32,577 bases of DNA from Caldivirga sp. UBA161 (GCF_002506515.1 NZ_DAXS01000017.1:10243-42819), one strand, 5' to 3'; positions 1-7,772 are shown, numbered from the stretch's first letter. Program-made: numbers and translations. Notes: generated from the letters alone by a model not told the origin.

Positions 1-12
1 CCCCCCGCACCA
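1..12 (+). tRNA. possible 3' end of a tRNA gene cut by the window edge
   Basis: The first twelve bases can be read as the 3' strand of a GC-rich acceptor stem, then discriminator A and an encoded CCA. The stem strand would pair with a 5' GCGGGGG, a start common in crenarchaeal tRNA-Leu. The tRNA-Phe gene in this window also encodes its CCA, so the form is plausible here. Only the stem is visible and nothing else can confirm it; chance is a real alternative. Confidence 0.25.
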
Positions 13-289
13 TTAAAGGAACATGCAGGATCCTATGAACCATCATGCATTAAGTTAAAAATCATTAGGCCATAAGTGTGGGGCCCATTCCCCCTTACTG
101 CTTGCTTTTTATGAAATACCTTATAATTATGTTGCAGTAATAGAAGGGAAATGAACATTCAGGCCACACTATTTACAATTTAACCATATAGGTAAATATT
201 AAAAAGCAAACCAATTACAACGTTAACACGCTTAAAATGTAATCTACCTTTTCACAAAATGCTTTTAAGTGTGGTGGCGAGTAAGATCC

Positions 290-757
290 GTGGAAGAGTT
301 GATAAGGAGGGCTGAGGAAAAGGGTATTAATGTTGAGGATCTTATAATTACTGCATTATCAAAACTAGACCCCCAGGAGGGGATAAGAATTAGGTTGGAA
401 TTAGCAATGAAGCTTCTTTCTGAAGCTAAGGGGTATTTGGAGAGGGGGGATCTTGTGCAAGCATCAGAAAAAGCTTACAATGTAGCGGAAGAAATAGTTA
501 AGGCATTGGCTGAAAAATTTAATTTACCGGAATATGAACAAGCATTAAAGGAGGGTAGGTGGTACACCTACACTTTAGGTACTGCTGCAGCTAAGTTATC
601 CTTAAGGCTTGGTGATTGGGTAAGGAATGGGTGGGATTCAGCATATGTACTTCATGTCTGGGGATTTCATGAGGGGAAATTTGATTCCCAGAGTGTTAAA
701 GCTAGGCTCCAAGATGTGGAGAAAATGCTAGAAGAGGTACAGAAAATGATGCGGTAG
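290..757 (+). CDS. PaREP1-family protein
   Basis: The protein resembles the PaREP1 family, a multicopy family of Thermoproteales and relatives that is related to HEPN-type helical domains. Its function is unknown. The N-terminus (EELIRRAEEKGINVEDLI) and the all-helical body with GDLVQASEKAYNVAEEIVKALA near residues 50-70 are characteristic. A GTG at 269 would add seven residues (MWWRVRS). The GTG at 290 is preferred because family members usually begin at this point and a TATA-like CTTTTAA is centred about 26 bases upstream (262-269), fitting a leaderless start. The protein is then 155 aa. The gene stands alone with no clear operon partner. The family call is fairly secure; the start is inferred. 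Confidence 0.75.
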   Translation: MEELIRRAEEKGINVEDLIITALSKLDPQEGIRIRLELAMKLLSEAKGYLERGDLVQASEKAYNVAEEIVKALAEKFNLPEYEQALKEGRWYTYTLGTAAAKLSLRLGDWVRNGWDSAYVLHVWGFHEGKFDSQSVKARLQDVEKMLEEVQKMMR

Positions 758-973
758 AAATTTGCACCTATGTATGGCATTTGTGATTATAAATATTATA
801 CATATACGGTAAGAGGCGTAAGGGTTTAGTAGTGGCCGCTTATATCAAAGGACCGGACTCTACCATTAATCGTAGTAATGGAAAGGGCATGAAGTAGTGA
901 GTTTAAGTGATTAGTAATGGCATTAATTGGTTACCCGCAATTAGTTTAAAAATGAGTTAATGAGTTAAGTTTA

Positions 974-2242
974 ATGAGGCTTCACGAGGATAAGTATATT
1001 GTATTACATGATTTAAATGAAGTATTAAGTAATGCCCCTAAGTGTAATCCTGGGGTTAGTGAATTAGCCTTATGGGACGCTGTAGGTTTTGTTCTAGCGG
1101 AGGATGTAGTTGCACCATTTAATACCCCCATTATGCCTAGAGCTATTTACGATGGGTTTGCAGTTAAGGCAAGCGAGGCTCCCGGTTCATTTAAGCTTGT
1201 TGGCTCAATCCTAATAGGGCAATTACCTAACCGTGAATTGAGATCAGGGGAGACCTACTATGTGACTACTGGAGCTTATTTACCCAAGGGGGCTGATGCA
1301 GTTATACCTGAGGAGGAGGCTATCATTAATGGTGATTTAGTAATCATTAATAAGGCCTACTCACCAGGTGAAAATATTGATGAAGTAGGTTCCTACGCTA
1401 AGAAAGGCCAATTACTTGCCGGTAAAGGCACTGTATTAACCCCATACATACTTTCCGCCTTACTTGAAACTGGCGTCTTCAGCGCATTATTCTACAATAA
1501 ACTTAACGCCACCATAATTTCAACAGGCAGTGAATTAGTTAAACCAGGAACCCCTGAGGATGCCTTGAGGGAGTTTATGAGAGGTAAGGTTATTGAGAGC
1601 ACTGGCCTATTAATTAAATGGTTCATGAATAATTACATGCCTTACGCAGCAGTGTCGAGGCACATTATCATTAATGACTCCTATGATGAAGTATTTAGCG
1701 CAATCACCAGAGGATTAAGTGAATCAAACATAGTTATAATAACTGGTGGAACTGGGCCAAGTAGCATTGATTATGTGCATGATGCATTAATGGCGTTGAA
1801 GCCTAGGTATTACGTTAGGGGCATTAAGATGAGGCCTGGTAGGCCATCCACTGTTGCGGTTTTTGATGACTGCCATGTGGTGTTTGGTGTGAGTGGGCAC
1901 CCGATAAGTGCATTGAATGCCTTAAGCCTACTAATAGAGCCATTTGTAAGGCTTATGTTGGGTATTGTAAGTACAGTACCTTTACCTAAGGCTTATGGTA
2001 AATTAACTGAACCAACTGAACCAGGTAGGGGTCTTTGGAGGCAGGTGAGGGCTAGGGTGGAGGTTAGTGATTATGGTTACTTGGTTAAACCATTGAAGGT
2101 AACTGGTAGTTCATTTACATCCACCTTGGCTGATGCTGATGCATTAGTTACTATTCCACCATGGATTAATGAAGCTGGAAGCGATTTAATAGTTGAGATA
2201 CTTATGTTAAGAAGTAGAGTTTTCAATAAGCGAAGAAGCTAG
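974..2242 (+). CDS. moeA: molybdopterin molybdenumtransferase MoeA
   Basis: MoeA inserts molybdate (or tungstate) into adenylated molybdopterin to complete the pterin cofactor in the cytoplasm. Family motifs are present in order: an IYDGFAV segment with Asp60, TGAYLPKGADAV at about 99-110, STGSEL at about residue 185, TGGTGPSSID near 260, and a conserved SGHPISALNAL where the family usually has PGNP. The length of 422 aa is normal for the family. A TATA-like TTTAAAAA at 945-952 lies 26 bases before the ATG, so the mRNA is probably leaderless. The gene is monocistronic here. The tungsten-type aldehyde oxidoreductase at 17721-19586 is an obvious client for the cofactor; in this kind of organism the metal is probably tungsten, which is inference. 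Confidence 0.93.
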   Translation: MRLHEDKYIVLHDLNEVLSNAPKCNPGVSELALWDAVGFVLAEDVVAPFNTPIMPRAIYDGFAVKASEAPGSFKLVGSILIGQLPNRELRSGETYYVTTGAYLPKGADAVIPEEEAIINGDLVIINKAYSPGENIDEVGSYAKKGQLLAGKGTVLTPYILSALLETGVFSALFYNKLNATIISTGSELVKPGTPEDALREFMRGKVIESTGLLIKWFMNNYMPYAAVSRHIIINDSYDEVFSAITRGLSESNIVIITGGTGPSSIDYVHDALMALKPRYYVRGIKMRPGRPSTVAVFDDCHVVFGVSGHPISALNALSLLIEPFVRLMLGIVSTVPLPKAYGKLTEPTEPGRGLWRQVRARVEVSDYGYLVKPLKVTGSSFTSTLADADALVTIPPWINEAGSDLIVEILMLRSRVFNKRRS

Positions 2243-2252
2243 GTTATATATC

Positions 2253-2363
2253 ATGGTTTCCGTCTCAGCGGTTATTGCATCAAGAATGTTTGATACTATC
2301 ATACAGCCATATCTAGGAATTCACCTAAAGTTTTCCATACTTGAAATCTCATTAATTTTCTAG
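2253..2363 (+). pseudogene. short membrane-like fragment, possible remnant of an MFS transporter
   Basis: A 36-codon reading frame starts with ATG and encodes a hydrophobic segment (SAVIASRMFDTIIQPYLG, then SILEISLIF) before a TAG. It resembles the first transmembrane region of major-facilitator transporters, but the piece is too short to be sure. No continuation is seen in frame, though another short hydrophobic piece (VLGILAGVMHKH) follows near 2395-2430. I read it as debris next to the larger broken gene downstream. It could also be spurious. Confidence 0.25.
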
Positions 2364-2979
2364 ATTCAACACTTATTAGTGGTATACTAACATAGTCTTA
2401 GGTATACTAGCTGGAGTAATGCATAAGCATTAGGCTATTAACGGGGACTATTGGTTATTATTATGCCTATGCTGCTAGTTCTAGTATTGCTGGGGCATTA
2501 TGGTGGCCAAGTTCACTAGCTTATAATGAGTCTAGGGTTAATAATATTCAGGAATTGGACCCCAATAGCCAATGTTAGCATGCCTAATGCTGAGCCTATT
2601 AAAGAGTGTTCAAACAATGCATTCATTATACGATTATTAAATTCAACATACATTACTTATCCCGTTTTAGGGCTTATAATGGTTACCAGGCTTTAGGCTG
2701 CAATTACTATGTGACTGGTGGCGTACTGCATTATAATGGCTTAACCATTAATACTCCACAAGCCTACTACACATACCCAAACAATAGCCTAACACTAGCC
2801 TACACTCAAAGCAGAGTACAGGTAATTAACCTAAACGATGTAGTCTTATATAATGTGGCAATCAACATGCCTGCTAGAGTATTCATACTCAAACTCGGCG
2901 CCTACTACTACCTCATTGTCTCCACTAGTAGTGGTGAATTAATGGGATATAAGCTTAGGGTTCGGCTTCATTGTAGCCG

Positions 2980-2999
2980 GTAGCCGTTTTGTTGGCTAC
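2980..2999. repeat. short inverted repeat (hairpin)
   Basis: GTAGCC and GGCTAC face each other across an eight-base loop (GTTTTGTT). The hairpin lies at the junction between the broken surface-protein gene and a stretch whose minus strand looks like a TnpB tail. It could be an insertion-sequence end or chance. Confidence 0.35.
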
Positions 3000-3097
3000 T
3001 GGTTACTTGGCTTCATTACTCCTTCTTCCTCCCTGTGCCGTCTACGGGAGCCTACGGACGTGGGGGATTTCATTGGGTACCCTCCTCTCCCTCGCAT
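2996..3097 (-). pseudogene. possible TnpB (IS200/IS605-type) C-terminal tail remnant
   Basis: The minus strand reads GYPMKSPTSVGSRRRHREEE and then GVMKPSNQ before a stop, in a 33-codon frame. The basic, Pro-, Ser- and Arg-rich composition resembles the variable tails at the end of archaeal TnpB proteins as I remember them. No catalytic part of TnpB is present upstream. It overlaps the last piece of the broken surface-protein gene on the other strand, so at most one reading is right at each base. The call is weak. Confidence 0.25.
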
Positions 3098-3303
3098 TGC
3101 TCATTAAATTAATGTATTATGGTTTAAGTTGTATTCCACTCGAGGATATTCCCAATGGGGTGTGATAAGTATGTGGATCCAAAATATGCAATATACGTGC
3201 CTAAGGCGATCCACAGTAAAATAGGCTCAGTAGGATAAGGGATCGTTAATCGTAAATGTATTCTCAATGAAATGAGGAGCGATTAATTGTTAGATAAGCG
3301 CTA

Positions 3304-3380
3304 TGGTGCCCCGGCCGGGACTTGAACCCGGGACCCCCCGGTCTTCAGCCGGGTGCTCTCCCAGGCTGAGCTACCGGGGC
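3304..3380 (-). tRNA. tRNA-Phe (GAA)
   Basis: On the minus strand the cloverleaf is complete: acceptor GCCCCGG pairs with CCGGGGC, D-stem GCTC/GAGC, anticodon stem CCCGG/CCGGG, loop CTGAAGA (anticodon GAA) and T-arm CCGGG-TTCAAGT-CCCGG. The discriminator is A and CCA is encoded (3304-3306). There is no intron. G37 follows the anticodon, which is the base converted to wyosine derivatives; taw3, a wyosine-pathway gene, lies at 8539-9201. A weak A/T-rich promoter element lies around 3406-3415. Confidence 0.95.
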
Positions 3381-3505
3381 CTGTTGCTTTTTACTGGCGT
3401 GTATGGTTTTTTATGTTTTTCCTTAGGATAATTTAAAAGATTTAACCTCAGTTAATGTGATTAATAGTGAATATACTGAATGTTCACTGGCTTCATTATG
3501 GGTGG

Positions 3506-4174
3506 TTAAATATTGAATGCGTATTCCTCATCACCATTTCTAAAAACCCTAACGCTCATATCATCTGTGTTAAGTATGGCGTAGCACTTGAATCTTTGTG
3601 ATGAATCAACCCTAAGGTAATTCCCCCACTCATACTTAGCGTGGTTATAGCATCCGCCAGTCATGTGGCCATTGAGTAGTAGCCTTGGTTTAAGAAGCTT
3701 AACTGCATCTAGCGCCGCTACACTGTATTCATCATTCTTCATCCATGGGTATTGGTCAGGTAAATAGAGTGGTTGATGCATTATTAGTAGGTCAAGGGAA
3801 TTAACCTTCCTCCTAATCCTATCAATTACCCTCATGAACCTGCCAAGCCCAATAGTGTACTCACCATCGCTCCCGCTTATCAGCCCATTAATACCACTCA
3901 AGGTTAAACCATGTACCCTACGTATTGAACCATCACTAATGGCGTAATGCTTAATTAAGCCGAAGTTCTCATGATTCCCATAAACTGTGATTAAGGGTAC
4001 TCTACTAATAACCGCGTATAAGTCATCTTGAGTTAAGTACTCACCCCAATCACCTGCTGATATTAGGGCGTTAGGCTTAACCTCATCAATAGTTCTAATT
4101 AACCAGTTAACTGCATCATATTCCCCAGGTTGAATTGACTTATGCAGGTCACTTACCAACAGTAGCTTAGCCAT
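3506..4174 (-). CDS. metallophosphoesterase (calcineurin-like)
   Basis: This is a two-metal phosphoesterase of unknown substrate. The five metal-binding motifs occur in order: SDLH at residues 8-11, GDWG near 42, GNHEN near 66, a His in MHQPLY near 132, and GHMTGGCYNH near 169. The length of 222 aa suits a minimal single-domain enzyme. No signal peptide is seen, so it should be cytoplasmic. The ATG at 4174 has an A/T-rich TATA-like stretch centred about 26-29 bases upstream (4196-4206). It stands between tRNA-Phe and tatC, both on the same strand, with gaps large enough for separate promoters. Nucleotide phosphodiesterase or protein phosphatase activity are both possible. Confidence 0.85.
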   Translation of the reverse strand: MAKLLLVSDLHKSIQPGEYDAVNWLIRTIDEVKPNALISAGDWGEYLTQDDLYAVISRVPLITVYGNHENFGLIKHYAISDGSIRRVHGLTLSGINGLISGSDGEYTIGLGRFMRVIDRIRRKVNSLDLLIMHQPLYLPDQYPWMKNDEYSVAALDAVKLLKPRLLLNGHMTGGCYNHAKYEWGNYLRVDSSQRFKCYAILNTDDMSVRVFRNGDEEYAFNI

Positions 4175-4347
4175 ATTTCACTGAAATGCATTTAAGATTA
4201 TTAAATCTTAAAACAAGTGTTAATTAAGCCCAACTCATGTAGGAATCAGTAAGCATGGGTTCTTAATCACCAGCCTCATTCGGTTAAGGTCTCATCACTT
4301 AGCTAATGGTTCAGAGGTAGTTATTAAGCTTAATTTTATTAGAATGT

Positions 4348-5157
4348 TTAGGAGCCTCCTTCAGTATGGTGTTGCCTCCTCTCTATTATCATTGAAGCCA
4401 GCATGCCTACTATGTATAATGCAGACATGGTTAATCCAATCGTTGTCTCAATCACACCACCGGTTGCTCCTGGGGAGATTATTAATGCGAATATGAAGCT
4501 AATTAAGACCCCCCAACGCCAATATTGCCTCCAGGTTGATGCCTTAACAATCCTGAACCTAGTCAATATAGTCATTATTAACGGCGTCTGGAACGCTAAA
4601 CCCATTGAGAACATTAAGGCAAATATAGTTTGCACAAAGGACCTTAGGCTTATTGTTGGTTCAACATTAAGGGCTTTGGCGTAGAATAGGAAGAATTTGA
4701 ATATCACAGGTATTATAATGGTGTATGCAAATAAGGCGCCTAACGTAAAAAGTACCATTGCAGGTAATACTGAGACTTTAAGCATGTGTTTTTCATGACT
4801 ATAAAGGCCAGGGGATACGAAAGCCCAGACTTCCCACAGCACTATCGGTAAGGCGATTATTATTGCTAGGAAAAGTGATGTTTGAGCTGCTGCAAGCAAT
4901 GGGTCGAAGGGGGATATGGTTATTATCTCAACACCCTTAGGTACGGTTGCGTGAATGAAAAAGCTTATTACTGATACTGAGAATGAGTCATCTATGGATG
5001 GTATTGGTACAATAATCAGTATGCCAGGTGGATCAATCTTAATTACACTGTACTTGAATGCGAAGACAAGTATGAATGAGATTAATATAGCGTATAACGC
5101 CTTCCTTAACCTATTGATTAACTCCACGATGTGGCTTATAAATGGTTGCTCCTGCAT
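4348..5157 (-). CDS. tatC: Sec-independent protein translocase TatC
   Basis: TatC is the core membrane receptor of the Tat pathway, which exports folded twin-arginine proteins. The N-terminus carries the family motif as FISHIVELINRLRKAL, followed by six hydrophobic segments: residues about 17-35, 95-115, 135-158, 172-198, 212-228 and 235-258. The SPGLYSHEKH loop after the second segment is typical (family form PGLxxxEK). The 269 aa length is slightly above bacterial norms; a 40-residue loop between the first two segments accounts for this. No tatA gene is in the window. A TATA-like element on the minus strand around 5191-5200 would give a short leader of about 12 bases. The upstream neighbour, on the other strand, is the split tRNA fragment. 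Confidence 0.95.
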   Translation of the reverse strand: MQEQPFISHIVELINRLRKALYAILISFILVFAFKYSVIKIDPPGILIIVPIPSIDDSFSVSVISFFIHATVPKGVEIITISPFDPLLAAAQTSLFLAIIIALPIVLWEVWAFVSPGLYSHEKHMLKVSVLPAMVLFTLGALFAYTIIIPVIFKFFLFYAKALNVEPTISLRSFVQTIFALMFSMGLAFQTPLIMTILTRFRIVKASTWRQYWRWGVLISFIFALIISPGATGGVIETTIGLTMSALYIVGMLASMIIERRQHHTEGGS

Positions 5158-5237
5158 TACCCTGAGTCCCTAAATTCAGTTAACTCAACTAATAAGCTTT
5201 AATTTCGGGAAACTTAAAATGTGTTCATGAGGAAAAG

Positions 5238-5246
5238 CTAATAAAC
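5238..5246 (+). promoter_or_regulatory. TATA box of the split tRNA fragment
   Basis: CTAATAAAC, preceded by AG-rich bases, is centred 26 bases upstream of the first base of the tRNA fragment at 5268. This supports independent transcription of the fragment. Confidence 0.55.
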
Positions 5247-5267
5247 CAAGGGATTAACCTTAATTCA

Positions 5268-5318
5268 GCGGCCGTGGTCTAGTGGTCTAGGATGGCGGCC
5301 CCCCGTGCGGCGGTGCGC
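5268..5318 (+). tRNA. split tRNA gene, 5' fragment of tRNA-Gly (probably CCC)
   Basis: The sequence starts with a Gly-type acceptor strand GCGGCCG, then TG, D-stem GTCT/GGAT and a normal D-loop (5281-5289). Base 26 is G; 27-31 read GCGGC; then five C and a G. In this register bases 34-36 are CCC and the exon ends at G37 (5305). A GC-rich tail (5306-5318) follows. No T-arm or acceptor 3' strand occurs downstream before the next gene, so this is not an intron-containing tRNA. Established knowledge: Caldivirga maquilingensis makes its tRNA-Gly by trans-splicing two or three transcripts. Position 33 would be C, not the usual U. A second reading is that the exon ends near base 25/26 and the rest is the pairing leader, as in the three-piece form. 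Confidence 0.75.
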
Positions 5319-5367
5319 AATTTGATGGGCGAATTATTTATTAAGGCTTGTGAAATACCACATACAT

Positions 5368-6330
5368 ATGGTTAGTATTAAGGATACTGAGGTTACTCTC
5401 CTTGAAATGGTTCAACCATTTGACGCTAATTCCGTCGGCAGACTATTTGGCGGTAGGATATTGGAGTGGATTGCTAACGTTGGTACAGTGGCTACTGTTA
5501 AGTTTTCCCGGGGGCCCACAGTGTTGGCTTACATGGATAGGCATTTCTTCCTGGCCCCAGCCTTCATTGGTGATTCAATTACACTTAAGGCAAGGGTTGA
5601 GTACGTGGGTAGGTCATCCATGGAGACTTACATTGAGGCTGTTAGGCACCATGGCGACAAAGTGGTGATGACTATGACCACAGCAGCCTATGTTGCCGTT
5701 GATGATTATGGGCAACCCAGGTTAATTAGGAGCGAACTTAAGCCTAATCCCGATGAGTTAATGATTTATAATAACGCCAGGAGTAGGTACGAGGCTAGGA
5801 AGAGTAAGATAGTGAATAGGCGTGAGGAAAGGTATAATGTGAAGGATCCAACTGAGAATCTTAGGTGGAGGGTTGAGTCAAATAGGTGGGTTACCCCTCA
5901 GGACGCCTTCATGTCTAACATGGTTTCCGCAGGTAGGTTACTTGCCTGGATTGATAACATTGCCGCATCCCTAGCAAGCGAATACGCCAAGTCAGTGGTT
6001 GTAACAGGGTCAATTGACGATACTGTATTCTACTCCCCAATACGAATAGGTGAAATTGTTAAGATAGCTGCAGGCATAAGTTATGTTGGGAAGACCAGCT
6101 TGGAAACCCTAATCCACGTCACCACTGAGGATGCTTATGGTAATGTTAAGAGGGTGTGCACCGCCTACTACACTTACATTGCTATTGATGATAAGGGGAA
6201 GCCCCAACCTATTCCACAGTATCAGCCGGCTAATGATTATGAGAGGAAGCTCTTTGAAGAGGGGGCAAGGAGGAAGATGCTTAGGGATGAGGAGATTAAG
6301 AGATTGAGGGAGTCAATGATTACTAAGTAA
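5368..6330 (+). CDS. acyl-CoA thioesterase with two hotdog domains
   Basis: The enzyme should hydrolyse acyl-CoA thioesters in the cytoplasm. Two ACOT-type hotdog domains are seen, roughly residues 5-125 and 165-290. The first has NSVGRLFGGRILEWIANVG and RHFFLAPAFIGDSI. The second has SAGRLLAWIDNIA and TVFYSPIRIGEIV. The Asp after the central helix Trp is lost in the first domain (WIAN) but kept in the second (WIDN). This suggests one catalytic site per domain pair, as known for animal ACOT7. A GTG at 5350 would add six residues. The ATG at 5368 is preferred since a TATA-like TTATTTATT sits about 30 bases upstream. The gene end overlaps the convergent L18e gene by 8 bases. The substrate is unknown. 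Confidence 0.85.
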   Translation: MVSIKDTEVTLLEMVQPFDANSVGRLFGGRILEWIANVGTVATVKFSRGPTVLAYMDRHFFLAPAFIGDSITLKARVEYVGRSSMETYIEAVRHHGDKVVMTMTTAAYVAVDDYGQPRLIRSELKPNPDELMIYNNARSRYEARKSKIVNRREERYNVKDPTENLRWRVESNRWVTPQDAFMSNMVSAGRLLAWIDNIAASLASEYAKSVVVTGSIDDTVFYSPIRIGEIVKIAAGISYVGKTSLETLIHVTTEDAYGNVKRVCTAYYTYIAIDDKGKPQPIPQYQPANDYERKLFEEGARRKMLRDEEIKRLRESMITK

Positions 6331-6682
6331 TTATCTTAACGCCACTTGGCTTAGGCATTCTCCTAACAAGCTCTGGGATGCTTAATGCCTCACCTCCAGC
6401 AGCCTTAATCTTATCAATGGCTGTTTTCGAGAAGGCCCAAGCAGCCACGGTTACCTTTTTACTTAATTCACCATCCCCAAGAACCTTACCTGGGATAACC
6501 ACTACATCCCCATCATTAAGTAGCCTATTTAACTTACCAACGTTAACAATAACTCTACTTCTCCTTGGCTTACTAAGCATGTCAGCCACTGTAGCCCAGA
6601 GCGCTGCATTATACTGCTTATGCGCCTTCTCAAGGAACCTAACAGTCATCCTAAGGTACTGGTTTGTTGACTTTAACTCCAC
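6323..6682 (-). CDS. rpl18e: 50S ribosomal protein L18e
   Basis: L18e is a large-subunit ribosomal protein found in archaea and eukaryotes. The 119-aa product matches the whole family: a Lys/Arg-rich N-terminus, SRVIVNVGKLNRL, the PGKVLGDGEL segment near residues 63-72, VAAWAFSKTAIDKI and a terminal PSGVKII. The start is a GTG at 6682. A TATA element TTTTAAAAA centred near 6708 lies 26 bases upstream on this strand, so the mRNA is likely leaderless. In many archaea L18e heads an operon with L13 and S9; here it stands alone, back to back with cbiB and overlapping the convergent thioesterase gene. Confidence 0.95.
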   Translation of the reverse strand: MELKSTNQYLRMTVRFLEKAHKQYNAALWATVADMLSKPRRSRVIVNVGKLNRLLNDGDVVVIPGKVLGDGELSKKVTVAAWAFSKTAIDKIKAAGGEALSIPELVRRMPKPSGVKIIT

Positions 6683-6700
6683 GGTGAAGCCTTCAGTACT

Positions 6701-6716
6701 ATATTTTAAAAACTTA
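6701..6716. promoter_or_regulatory. shared TATA region between L18e and cbiB
   Basis: A near-symmetrical A/T element (TTTTAAAAA within ATATTTTAAAAACTTA) lies in the 59 bases between two divergent start codons. It is 26 bases from the L18e GTG (minus strand) and about 34 from the cbiB ATG (plus strand), which would give cbiB a leader of about 7 bases. It is the best TATA candidate for both genes. Confidence 0.5.
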
Positions 6717-6741
6717 ATCTTAAGGAGGATTAAAAGGAATC

Positions 6742-7704
6742 ATGGTGCCGTATCTCTTAATTACCTTAACAATAGCGTTAATAATGGATTGCCTATACCC
6801 AATGCATAAGGGCCTACTATACCTAATTCACCCGGTACACTTAACTTATGAATTAGCCGTAAGGCTATATAGGCCTTACTCAGGGAGGTTATGGGGGGTT
6901 GTGGTGTGGTTTTCATCAGTTACACCAATATTATTAATTTACAGTTCACCCATTATCACAGTACCCTTAAGTAACCCCATTCTCCTAACCATTATCCTAG
7001 TTTACGCCGGCTTCATGGTTAAGTTAAGCATATCCCTAAGATTACTGCTAAGTATAGTTGAGGATTATAGTAAGGCTGTCAATGAAGGGGACTTAAACAG
7101 GGCCAGGGGTATAGCTCAGCAATTGGTTAGGAGGAATGTGTGGGTTATTGATATTAGGCATGTCAACTCAGCTGTAATTGAGTCGCTCTTTGAGAGCTTG
7201 GTGGATGGCTTCACCTCCCCCTTACTTTACCTACTGTTGCTTGGACCAGTTGGTGCATTACTTCAGAGGTTATCAAACACTATGGATAGCGCCCTAGGCT
7301 ACACTGATGAACCATATAGGCGCGTCGGCTGGTTTTCAGCCAGGGTGGATACTGTTATGAATTATGCTCCAGCTAGGTTAACCGCATTGCTAATAATGCT
7401 TAGTGGGGTTGTAATGAGGAGGAAGCCAAGGCTAAACATATACTTAAGGTATAAGTCAATTACTAGAAGTTTGAACGCAGGGCATCCCCTTGCTGCAGCG
7501 TCATCAGTACTTGGTGTGAAGTTGGAGAAGATCGGCGAGTACAGTATTGGGGATGGGGAATTACCCGACACCACTAGCCTATTAACAGCAATTGAGTTAG
7601 CTAAGTTCACTGCAGTATTATTCATAATAATGCTTGCCTTATGCCTAATATTAATTCCATCAATTAAATACGGTTTACTTGGTTCATTAATTAACCTCCA
7701 TTAA
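6742..7704 (+). CDS. cbiB: adenosylcobinamide-phosphate synthase CbiB/CobD
   Basis: This membrane enzyme attaches the aminopropanol arm to adenosylcobyric acid late in cobalamin (B12) synthesis. The 320-aa protein shows the family motifs HPVHLTYELA (30-39), an ESLVDGFTSPLLYLLLLG segment near residue 150, then NTMDSALGYTDEPYRRVGWF, VDTVMNYAPARLTALL and NAGHPLAAASSVLGV, followed by GEYSIGDG. Hydrophobic segments at about 3-20, 50-70, 75-95, 155-175, 210-225 and 290-315 fit an integral membrane protein. AAGGAGG lies 13-20 bases before the ATG, too far for a good ribosome site. No other cobalamin genes or a cobalamin riboswitch are visible nearby. Confidence 0.92.
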   Translation: MVPYLLITLTIALIMDCLYPMHKGLLYLIHPVHLTYELAVRLYRPYSGRLWGVVVWFSSVTPILLIYSSPIITVPLSNPILLTIILVYAGFMVKLSISLRLLLSIVEDYSKAVNEGDLNRARGIAQQLVRRNVWVIDIRHVNSAVIESLFESLVDGFTSPLLYLLLLGPVGALLQRLSNTMDSALGYTDEPYRRVGWFSARVDTVMNYAPARLTALLIMLSGVVMRRKPRLNIYLRYKSITRSLNAGHPLAAASSVLGVKLEKIGEYSIGDGELPDTTSLLTAIELAKFTAVLFIIMLALCLILIPSIKYGLLGSLINLH

Positions 7705-7772
7705 AGTTTAACAAGCTTACTCAATCATGTGTAAAGCCTTAAACCCAACATAACTTAATTAATAAATTACCC

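Larger units (their letters stand above)
2420..3107 (+). pseudogene. frameshifted remnant of a secreted or surface protein
   Basis: Four overlapping open pieces in alternating frames read as one continuous protein. They are 2420-2578 (GYYYAYAASSSIAGALWW, then NNIQELDP), about 2568-2696 (PNAEPIKECSNNAFIIRLLN, then TYITYPVLGL), about 2681-2983 (GYQALGCNYYVTGGVLHYNG to SSGELMGYKL) and about 2955-3107 (GFGFIVAGSRFVGYWLLGF). The joins need three single-step frame changes. Composition is rich in Tyr, Asn, Ser and Thr with NST/NSS sequons, typical of extracellular proteins of this group, and the last piece looks like a C-terminal membrane anchor. No start or promoter is evident. The only long open frame (2606-2983, ATG start) is a by-product of this decay. 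I do not recognise the family. Confidence 0.6.

Noticed and set aside
2606..2983. 125-aa open frame taken as an intact gene
   Set aside because: Its first 25 residues overlap the better reading in another frame, and neighbouring pieces in other frames extend the same protein, so it is part of a pseudogene.
3155..3238. Small frame of 27 codons (GCDKYVDPKYAIYVPKAIHS and a few more) after the broken genes
   Set aside because: No ribosome site, promoter or recognisable family; likely chance or debris.
5350..5367. GTG at 5350 as start of the thioesterase
   Set aside because: It would place the start only about 13 bases from the TATA-like element; the ATG at 5368 fits the spacing seen at other genes.
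6683..6741. Cobalamin riboswitch ahead of cbiB
   Set aside because: The gap is only 59 bases and is filled by the promoter; no B12-box-like sequence is present.
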